This document shows, one piece after another, positions 1 to 4,916 of a DNA stretch of 46,704 bases. The translations under genes were made by a program, and so were the position numbers. Each line of letters begins with the position of its first letter. Position 1 is the first letter of the stretch. Origin of the DNA: Chitinophagales bacterium (lineage in GTDB: Bacteria; Bacteroidota; Bacteroidia; Chitinophagales; UBA2359); NCBI GenBank assembly GCA_020629005.1, contig JAHDEE010000021.1:1-46704 (forward strand), given 5' to 3'. The notes below the pieces were generated by a model. It saw only the letters and a program-made list of their open reading frames with translations. It made no database searches and was not told the origin of the DNA.

Positions 1-60
1 ATGGGCGTTGCCATCGGATCTATCCTGGGAAAACAATTGGCTGAATTGGCGATGCAGTAG
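1..60 (+). CDS. 3' end of an unidentified gene entering from the left
   Basis: Frame 1 is open from the first base to a TAG at 58-60 and reads MGVAIGSILGKQLAELAMQ. The window happens to begin with ATG, so this is more likely the tail of a longer gene than a complete 19-residue protein. Another frame is also open here, so even the frame is uncertain. No function can be given. Confidence 0.3.
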   Translation: MGVAIGSILGKQLAELAMQ

Positions 61-157
61 ACTTACTTAAGCTGCCTTCCTGGTGTTGCAAAGGAGTGAT
101 ACGGCGCTAGCCAGGACTTAAACACCTCTTCGCAAAGCTCATCAAAAATCGGAAAAC

Positions 158-184
158 AAAAAAGGGGTCGCAATTTGCGACCCC
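158..184 (-). terminator. Intrinsic terminator of tRNA-Ser
   Basis: On the minus strand a 10-bp perfect stem (GGGGTCGCAA with TTGCGACCCC, one-base centre) is followed by six T (complement of 158-163). It starts six bases past the 3' end of the tRNA and fits as its terminator. Confidence 0.85.
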
Positions 185-189
185 AAAAG

Positions 190-274
190 CGGAGAGAGAG
201 GGATTCGAACCCCCGGTACCTCGCGGCACAATGGTTTTCAAGACCACCGCATTCAACCACTCTGCCATCTCTCC
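190..274 (-). tRNA. tRNA-Ser (anticodon UGA)
   Basis: The minus strand folds as a class II tRNA. The acceptor arm GGAGAGA pairs with TCTCTCC, the anticodon loop reads CTTGAAA with anticodon TGA, there is a long variable arm as in Ser tRNAs, and the T-loop GGTTCGAATCC is present. The discriminator base is G, usual for serine. The 3' CCA is not encoded. A terminator follows directly. Confidence 0.95.
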
Positions 275-346
275 GGTGCAAAAATAGAATTTCAATACGG
301 AATATCAACTCTTAGTTAATCTTTTTTTTTCCAGATGCCCAAAGAC

Positions 347-378
347 AAAAAACCCATCTGGTGGGGTAACCAGATGGG
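347..378 (-). terminator. Intrinsic terminator downstream of the sulfoxide reductase gene
   Basis: A 9-bp perfect stem (CCCATCTGG with CCAGATGGG, 8-nt loop) is followed on the minus strand by six T. It lies about 165 bases past the stop codon at 544 and separates that transcript from tRNA-Ser. Confidence 0.75.
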
Positions 379-543
379 CCTTAAACCAAAATGACTATGA
401 AAAACAAATTTTGCTCTTATTAGATGTTAATATAATGATTTACACTATAAAAACAAAACCAAGATCGAAACTATTCTTATCGCATTTATACCTGTCTGAC
501 AGACGTTTGAACAGAGAAGCAAAAAGAATAGTTCCGCTTCACT

Positions 544-1041
544 TTATGTAGCTGCAAAATGTCGATCTTTTATTAGAACGACTATTTTTTCCAAATATTG
601 GGCATCCAGTTCAGTAAATTCGGCTAAGTGCTCGCTGTCTATGTCCAAAATTAGCCGAGTTCTATTATCCTTTACCAGCGGCACAACGATTTCAGATTTT
701 GAAGCGGAGCTACAGGCAATATGGCCAGGAAAATCCTCCACGTTTCTAACAATAATGGTTTCTTTGCTTTGTGCGCTGGTACCGCAAACGCCTTTGCCAA
801 ATGGAATCCGACTGCAAGCCACTGGCCCTTGATAGGGCCCAAGTACCAGTTCGCCCTGCTTTTCTATATAAAAACCCGCCCAAAAAAATCCCAGGCCGAA
901 TTTAATTAAGGCAGCAATATTGGCCAGGTTGGCGACCAAATCAGACTCATCTTCTATCACGGCCGCTATTTGTCGGAGAAGCATTTTGTATTTCGCCTCT
1001 CTATCCAGATCTACGCTGATTTCTTCGAAGTGATGCGACAT
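544..1041 (-). CDS. msrC: Free-methionine-(R)-sulfoxide reductase (GAF domain)
   Basis: This 165-residue cytosolic enzyme should reduce free methionine-R-sulfoxide, repairing oxidised methionine. The whole chain is one GAF domain (GFFWAGFYIE, GPYQGPVAC, IPFGKGVCG, SEIVVPL). The three catalytic cysteines fall at 76, 86 and 110; the spacing of 10 and 24 is the same as C84/C94/C118 of the E. coli enzyme. The ATG at 1041 (MSHHFEE) was chosen because an upstream in-frame extension to 1314 runs through a non-coding repeat and would add 91 unrelated residues. It is monocistronic, with a terminator at 347-378. No clear consensus promoter was seen upstream. Confidence 0.9.
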   Translation of the reverse strand: MSHHFEEISVDLDREAKYKMLLRQIAAVIEDESDLVANLANIAALIKFGLGFFWAGFYIEKQGELVLGPYQGPVACSRIPFGKGVCGTSAQSKETIIVRNVEDFPGHIACSSASKSEIVVPLVKDNRTRLILDIDSEHLAEFTELDAQYLEKIVVLIKDRHFAAT

Positions 1042-1160
1042 TTTTCTTCGTTGTTGATGGGTTTTGAGAAAATTCGATTTCAATATCGTGTATCGGGCTG
1101 TCTTTATGCCCAAGTGATTTACAATTTTAAAGAAAAACAGGGTACTGGAGTGACGATAGT

Positions 1161-1338
1161 TGCAAAATAGCCCCGGGCGAAGTGGTATGCAGCTGGCTGA
1201 GGCCGTGGCGAATGGCTGGCCATGGGGGCTCGGAGCCTGCGGAGAGACCACAGGGCCAGACCATGAGCAGGCAGCAGCCAGCTGCATACAAACGGAGCAC
1301 GGGTAGGCAGGCACTCGAGGGTGCCCCAGCTCGCTCCT
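1161..1338 (+). repeat. Repeat family A, copy 1 (structured intergenic element, about 180 bp)
   Basis: A GC-rich block in an otherwise AT-richer intergenic region. It begins TGCAAAATAGCCCCG and ends with CTCGCTCC followed by A-rich sequence, like the copies at 17042-17217 (inverted) and 17721-17903. About 60 bases around 1206-1267 are nearly identical to the inverted copy. Inside, a perfect 15-bp stem pairs 1184-1198 with 1274-1288 (GTATGCAGCTGGCTG with its complement). A smaller hairpin GGCT-CGG-AGCC precedes the conserved GAGACC. The rest of 1339-1498 shows nothing recognisable. Confidence 0.75.
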
Positions 1339-1498
1339 AAAAATCCAAATCAGAAAATTCCTATCGTCGCTTGAAATTCATTACCTATAAGCCCGCATAC
1401 TATTCAGTGGACTATTTGGCCTACCTCAATGCCGTGCTAAGGGCGTAGGATTGCTAAGATGGCCAATTTCGCGAGTCCAATGAAGCCTAATTGAGCCC

Positions 1499-2656
1499 TT
1501 AATACACGTTGAGCTCCGGATTGACTTCCTCGGCGTAGGCAAGAATGCCTCCTTTGAGATTGTAGAGGTTATCAAATCCGTGCAGATCTTCCAGCGTTCG
1601 AATCGCCTTAGCGCTGCGCTTGCCCGAGCGACAGTGTATCACTACTTTTTGATCTCTTTTTATCTTGAGCGCTGCATCTGCAATAACCCCAAGAGGTATT
1701 AGTTCGCCTTCGAGATTTGCAATTTCATACTCATAGGGTTCACGCACGTCGATTAACTGGAACTGCTCCCCTGATTCTTGCAGACTCTTCAGATCTTCTA
1801 CGTCCACCTCCTTGACAGCTCTTTCTTCTGCGGCCGTATCTCCTATGCCACAGAATTGCTGATAGTCAATTAGCTCTGTTTGCGTTGGATTTTCTCCATT
1901 GAGCGGGTTTGCAGGGTCTCTTCTGACCTTGAGCGTTCTTGTTTGGAAACTGGAGGCATCGAACAAAAACAGCCTGCCCGACAGAGGCTCCCCTACCCCA
2001 CTGAGCAGCTTGATGACCTCATTGGCTTGCAGAGATCCGAGGATGCCTGGCAGTACTCCGATGACTCCGCCTTCAGCACAGCTGGGCACCAAACCGGGGG
2101 GCGGTGGCTCCGGAAAAAGATCGCGATAATTTGGTCCACGAACTCCTTCGGCGTCCACATAATTAAATACCGACAGTTGTCCTTCAAATCGGAAAATGGA
2201 GGCATAGACGTTTGGTTTGTCTAGCAGCACGCAAGCATCGTTGATGAGGTAGCGTGTTGGAAAATTGTCGGTTCCGTCTGCTACCAAATCATAATCCTTG
2301 ATGATTTCTAATGCGTTTTCCGAGCTAATCCTTGTTTCATAGGTCTGAATCTCAATATGCGGGTTGAGGTTTAGGAGCCTTTCTTTGGCAGCCTGTGCCT
2401 TGGACTTTCCGAGATCGGCAACCCCGAATAATACCTGTCTTTGTAAATTACTGTCTTCCACGACATCAAAGTCCACAATACCAATTTTGCCGATTCCTGC
2501 TGCTGCTAGATATTGCAATAAGGGGCTTCCGAGACCTCCAGCGCCTACGACCAGTACCTTAGCAGCTTTTAGTCGTTTTTGCCCTTCCAGACCAAACTCT
2601 GGTATGATCAGGTGTCGGCTATATCGCTTGAATTCTTCTTTGTTTAGTTCTGCCAT
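1499..2656 (-). CDS. MoeZ-like E1 adenylyltransferase/sulfurtransferase with C-terminal rhodanese domain
   Basis: This 385-residue protein should adenylate the C-terminal Gly of the sulfur carrier encoded just upstream and load it with sulfur as a thiocarboxylate. Residues 1-265 form a ThiF/MoeB E1 domain: nucleotide loop GAGGLGSP (38-45), DxDxVxxSNLQRQ (62-74), DGTDNF (127-132) and a candidate thioester Cys193 (VPSCAEGGV). Residues 285-385 are a rhodanese domain with active-site loop HCRSGKRS (Cys342). The zinc-binding CxxC usual in MoeB/MoeZ just before GENPT is replaced by ANPLNG, so that metal site appears lost. It is the last gene of the cysM-JAMM-carrier-E1 operon, 50 bases after the carrier. 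A MoeB role in molybdopterin is possible but fits the neighbours less well. Confidence 0.88.
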   Translation of the reverse strand: MAELNKEEFKRYSRHLIIPEFGLEGQKRLKAAKVLVVGAGGLGSPLLQYLAAAGIGKIGIVDFDVVEDSNLQRQVLFGVADLGKSKAQAAKERLLNLNPHIEIQTYETRISSENALEIIKDYDLVADGTDNFPTRYLINDACVLLDKPNVYASIFRFEGQLSVFNYVDAEGVRGPNYRDLFPEPPPPGLVPSCAEGGVIGVLPGILGSLQANEVIKLLSGVGEPLSGRLFLFDASSFQTRTLKVRRDPANPLNGENPTQTELIDYQQFCGIGDTAAEERAVKEVDVEDLKSLQESGEQFQLIDVREPYEYEIANLEGELIPLGVIADAALKIKRDQKVVIHCRSGKRSAKAIRTLEDLHGFDNLYNLKGGILAYAEEVNPELNVY

Positions 2657-2706
2657 CTTTTTTGCTGATGTGTTGATTATTCTTTGTAATGATTTTTAGC
2701 TCAAGG

Positions 2707-2985
2707 CTATTGCACGCCTCCTGCTATAGCTGGGATAATGCTAACAACGGTATCGGAATTAAGTGCTGTTTTCGTTCCATCCAGCTGCTGTATGTCTTCA
2801 TCTCCTACGTACACTTTCAGAAAAGAGCGAAGGCGCCCATCTTCTGTAAGCAATTGCTTACCCAAGGTATCGTATTCTCCAACAAGCTGATCCAAGGCTG
2901 CCTGAACCGTACTGCCATCGCTGTCAAAACTTGATTTATTGTCCGTAAATTTCCTCAAAGGAGTTGGAATAATTATAGTAGCCAT
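2707..2985 (-). CDS. CysO/ThiS/MoaD-family ubiquitin-like sulfur carrier protein
   Basis: A 92-residue beta-grasp sulfur carrier. Its sequence (IIIPTPLRKFTDNKSSF, RSFLKVYVGDEDI, DTVVSIIPAIAGG) resembles mycobacterial CysO more than ThiS. The diglycine at 89-90 is followed by two extra residues, Val-Gln, so it must be trimmed before activation, as reported for QbsE-type carriers. The JAMM protease encoded 25 bases upstream is the obvious candidate. It would carry sulfide as a thiocarboxylate to the CysM-like synthase. The start at 2985 matches the length of the family. Confidence 0.88.
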   Translation of the reverse strand: MATIIIPTPLRKFTDNKSSFDSDGSTVQAALDQLVGEYDTLGKQLLTEDGRLRSFLKVYVGDEDIQQLDGTKTALNSDTVVSIIPAIAGGVQ

Positions 2986-3010
2986 GATTATATATTGTTG
3001 TAACTAAGTC

Positions 3011-3460
3011 TTAAATAATTTGTTTTTTGCCTTCTTCGGCGAAGAGTCCCTGATCATCTAGCTGCCAGGATCTCCAGTGATGTGCTTTTGCATCTTGCAC
3101 TGAGATAATGATATAGGAAAAATGTGGCAGTGCCACTTCCAGATCGTGTATTGAAGGGATTGCCGGGTGATTTGGGTGGGAGTGGTATACTCCTAATAGA
3201 TCCAATCCTTCGATCACAGCATTACGTTCTGCTTTCATGTAATCCTTTGCAGTGATGAGGAAGCGGCGTTCCTTGTTTTCTGATACGCTATTATTGACTT
3301 CCAGTACTTTGCTAATGCGCCTGGTGTTATCTTCTATATTGCCAAAGAAGAAGCCACAGCACTCATAAGGAAAGGCAGTTTCGGCGTCTCGCAACATTTG
3401 CTGAAGCGCCGGCTCCTGTACTTCAATAGCGGGATAGGTTTCCTTGCTAACAGTGCTCAT
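3011..3460 (-). CDS. JAMM/MPN (Mov34) metalloprotease, Mec+-like
   Basis: A 149-residue zinc protease expected to release cysteine from the cysteinyl-carrier adduct, and probably also to expose the carrier's diglycine. The JAMM site is complete: Glu34 in PYECCG, His93 and His95 in HSHPNHP, Ser103 and Asp106 in IPSIHD. Its start codon overlaps the cysM stop in ATGA (3457-3460), which implies translational coupling. The carrier follows after 25 bases. The Mycobacterium tuberculosis mec-cysO-cysM cluster is the known parallel. Confidence 0.9.
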   Translation of the reverse strand: MSTVSKETYPAIEVQEPALQQMLRDAETAFPYECCGFFFGNIEDNTRRISKVLEVNNSVSENKERRFLITAKDYMKAERNAVIEGLDLLGVYHSHPNHPAIPSIHDLEVALPHFSYIIISVQDAKAHHWRSWQLDDQGLFAEEGKKQII

Positions 3461-4452
3461 TTTTCTTGTTGATAAAAGGATTCTAAATGTGCGTATCGGC
3501 TCGCATCATCTGCAAAAATTGTGACGATTTTTCCAGAATCCAATTGTTCTGCCACTTTGATAGCGCCCAGCAAGTTTGCCGCAGCTGAAGGGCTGATCAA
3601 CAGGCCTTCTCGCCTGGCCACTGAAGGAAGAAGACTGTAAACCTCCTCAGATGCTAGCTCAATTCGCTGATCCGCAAGTTCGTTTTGATAGATTTGAGGA
3701 ACATCTGCTGTTTCGAGATGTTTCCATCCTTCCAAACCGTGTAAAGATGTTTCCGGTTGTAGTTCAACCGCTTGCAGTTCAGGATTTAGCTCCTTGAGCC
3801 TTTTTGTGGTTCCGGTAAAGGTGCCTGTAGTACCGAGTCCGGCTACAAAGTGGGTGATTTCACCATGTGTTTGCTGCCAGATTTCGTTTGCTGTGCCTCG
3901 ATAGTGTGCTAGCCAATTGTTTTCATTTGAATATTGGTCTGCATAGAAGTACTTTTCGGGATCTGAAGCTGCTATCTCCGCTGCCAGTTTTCTGGCTCCT
4001 TCTGTCGATTCCAATGGTGAGCTGTACACGATCTCTGCCCCGAGGCTTGAGATAATGCGTATGCGATCTGCACTGGCATTTTCAGGTAGCACAAGCGTAA
4101 CGGGAACCCCTAACCTGGCCCCCAAGCTGGCATAGGCAATTCCTGTATTGCCGCTACTGGCATCTAATAGGGTTTTTCCGCCCAGTAGTTGACCGCTACG
4201 AAGTGCCTGACAGATAATATTGAAGGCGGGCCTTGCCTTTACGCTTCCGCCCAGTTGCTGCCATTCGAGTTTGGCAAAAATCTCCACACTGGAGCTTTGC
4301 CAGATCTTCCTCAGCGGATAAAGCGGTGTGTTCCCAACAAAGCCCTCAACGATGTTTATTTCTTCGTTCCTGGAGAAAGTTTTCCGCAATTTGCTGCTCT
4401 CCGTAGTTCTTTTCGATGTTGCAATCATATCTATGTAGTTTATCTTGTTCAT
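3457..4452 (-). CDS. cysM: CysM-like PLP-dependent cysteine synthase
   Basis: This 331-residue fold-type II PLP enzyme should make cysteine from an activated serine (O-acetyl- or O-phosphoserine) and the carrier thiocarboxylate. PLP Lys72 lies in GGSVKARPA, the substrate loop is DASSGNTGIA (98-107), the phosphate loop is GLGTTGTFTG (206-215), and GLEGWKHLETADVPQIY (239-255) matches the CysM type. About 33 residues precede the usual start of the family (GNTPLYPL), so the start is uncertain: ATG 4452 or ATG 4428 are the only in-frame choices. First gene of the cysteine operon, behind a tandem attenuator leader and a hairpin ending six bases before ATG 4452. Confidence 0.88.
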   Translation of the reverse strand: MNKINYIDMIATSKRTTESSKLRKTFSRNEEINIVEGFVGNTPLYPLRKIWQSSSVEIFAKLEWQQLGGSVKARPAFNIICQALRSGQLLGGKTLLDASSGNTGIAYASLGARLGVPVTLVLPENASADRIRIISSLGAEIVYSSPLESTEGARKLAAEIAASDPEKYFYADQYSNENNWLAHYRGTANEIWQQTHGEITHFVAGLGTTGTFTGTTKRLKELNPELQAVELQPETSLHGLEGWKHLETADVPQIYQNELADQRIELASEEVYSLLPSVARREGLLISPSAAANLLGAIKVAEQLDSGKIVTIFADDASRYAHLESFYQQEK

Positions 4453-4457
4453 TTGAA

Positions 4458-4490
4458 GGATCCCGAACCAATCCCCATTGCCCGGGATCC
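4458..4490 (-). promoter_or_regulatory. Hairpin immediately upstream of the cysM start
   Basis: An 8-bp perfect inverted repeat, GGATCCCG and CGGGATCC, encloses 17 bases that hold a second small stem (CAAT-GGGG-ATTG). No T-run follows, so it is not a terminator. It ends six bases before ATG 4452 and would cover the ribosome entry site, which suggests translational control or use of the downstream ATG at 4428. A separate 56-codon ORF (ATG 4516 to TGA 4346) crosses it in another frame. Confidence 0.5.
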
Positions 4491-4523
4491 GGAAAGACCA
4501 GCATGTGGCCTCTCATTTCTTTC

Positions 4524-4560
4524 AAAAAAAAAGCCCCTCCTGCTTGTGCAAGAGAGGCTT
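4524..4560 (-). terminator. Attenuator terminator 2 of the cysteine operon
   Basis: On the minus strand 4548-4560 (AAGCCTCTCTTGC) pairs with 4531-4543 (GCAGGAGGGGCTT): 13 bp with two G-U pairs and an ACAA loop. The transcript then continues into a run of nine U (4524-4532). It sits between the second polycysteine leader ORF and cysM, the position of an attenuator. Confidence 0.85.
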
Positions 4561-4589
4561 ACCTGGATTCATTTTTCTTATTGGTATAC

Positions 4590-4601
4590 AGCTACTCTTG
4601 C
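4590..4601 (-). promoter_or_regulatory. Candidate antiterminator strand of attenuator 2
   Basis: GCAAGAG (4595-4601), directly before the leader 2 stop codon, is an exact complement of CTCTTGC (4548-4554) in the 5' arm of terminator 2. After a 2x2 internal loop, GCT (4590-4592) pairs with AGC (4557-4559). Upstream, a small hairpin CCGGAC-TCAA-GTCC(C)GG right after the Cys codons could act as the competing protector stem. The pairing was found by eye and no folding energies were computed. Confidence 0.55.
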
Positions 4602-4663
4602 CGGGACTTGAGTCCGGTACAACAACAGCAGCAACAAGGGATATTTATATTAACAATTTCCAT
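4592..4663 (-). CDS. Polycysteine leader peptide 2
   Basis: A 23-codon ORF reads MEIVNINIP, then six consecutive Cys (TGT TGC TGC TGT TGT TGT, 4619-4636), then TGLKSRQE and TAG. It lies between terminators 1 and 2 of the cysteine operon leader. Ribosomes short of Cys-tRNA should stall on the run and free the downstream antiterminator strand. No Shine-Dalgarno is evident, as usual in Bacteroidota. Six adjacent Cys codons by chance in front of cysteine genes is very unlikely. Confidence 0.82.
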   Translation of the reverse strand: MEIVNINIPCCCCCCTGLKSRQE

Positions 4664-4684
4664 TTCAATCAACTCATTAAGGAC

Positions 4685-4718
4685 AAAAGAAAAGGGCCTT
4701 TCCGACGGAAAGGCCCTT
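4685..4718 (-). terminator. Attenuator terminator 1 of the cysteine operon
   Basis: A 12-bp perfect stem (4707-4718 with 4692-4703) with a 3-nt loop is followed on the minus strand by TTCTTTTG; with the end of the stem this makes a U-rich tail. On the plus strand the hairpin has no known gene to terminate. It lies between the first and second polycysteine leader ORFs. Confidence 0.8.
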
Positions 4719-4740
4719 GCTAATTTTTAGTATATGCACA

Positions 4741-4751
4741 CCTCCCGTCAG
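4741..4751 (-). promoter_or_regulatory. Candidate antiterminator strand of attenuator 1
   Basis: The sequence CTGACGGGAGG contains the leader 1 stop codon (TGA, 4748-4750). It can pair over all 11 positions, three of them G-U, with 4702-4712, which is most of the 5' arm and the loop of terminator 1. A ribosome that reaches the stop codon would cover it and allow termination. A ribosome stalled on the Cys codons 12-29 bases upstream would leave it free. Confidence 0.6.
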
Positions 4752-4804
4752 TTGTATAATTTACAACAACAACATGGACAAGAAAGTGTGACGAACTGTA
4801 TCAT
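4748..4804 (-). CDS. Polycysteine leader peptide 1
   Basis: An 18-codon ORF reads MIQFVTLSCPCCCCKLYN and then TGA, with five Cys codons, four of them adjacent (4763-4774). The ATG lies about 15 bases after the start site predicted from the promoter at 4825-4856, so it is the first ORF of the cysteine operon transcript. Terminator 1 begins 30 bases past its stop. Together with leader 2 it forms a tandem cysteine-sensing attenuator. Confidence 0.8.
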   Translation of the reverse strand: MIQFVTLSCPCCCCKLYN

Positions 4805-4824
4805 AATTGATCTCTATTATGTCC

Positions 4825-4856
4825 CAAATATAATCCGTCTATTTTGGCAATGCAAA
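4825..4856 (-). promoter_or_regulatory. Bacteroidota-type promoter of the cysteine operon
   Basis: On the minus strand TTTG (4853-4856) and TATATTTG (4825-4832) are separated by 20 bases, an exact fit to the Bacteroidota housekeeping consensus TTTG-N19-21-TAnnTTTG. Transcription should start near 4818-4820. The -33 region overlaps the promoter of the divergent gene at 4917. Confidence 0.75.
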
Positions 4857-4876
4857 TGATAATTCAATTATTTTTG
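4843..4876 (+). promoter_or_regulatory. Bacteroidota-type promoter of the lysyl-oxidase-like gene
   Basis: TTTG (4843-4846) and TATTTTTG (4869-4876) with a 22-base spacer, slightly longer than consensus. The predicted start lies near 4883, about 35 bases before ATG 4917. It interlocks with the divergent cysteine operon promoter, so the two may compete for polymerase. Confidence 0.5.
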
Positions 4877-4916
4877 GCTGAAGAGCTTTTAGACTCTAAC
4901 CAACGTTATCTAATTT

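Noticed and set aside
1042-1314. N-terminal extension of the sulfoxide reductase by 91 residues
   Set aside because: It crosses the intergenic region and part of repeat family A, has no family similarity, and the enzyme is complete from ATG 1041.
4762-4776. Four-codon ORF ATG TTG TTG TTG TAA (a possible leucine leader) in the cysteine operon leader
   Set aside because: It lies inside leader 1 in another frame, is only four codons long, and the downstream genes make cysteine. The CPCCCC frame has better placed start and stop codons and antiterminator.
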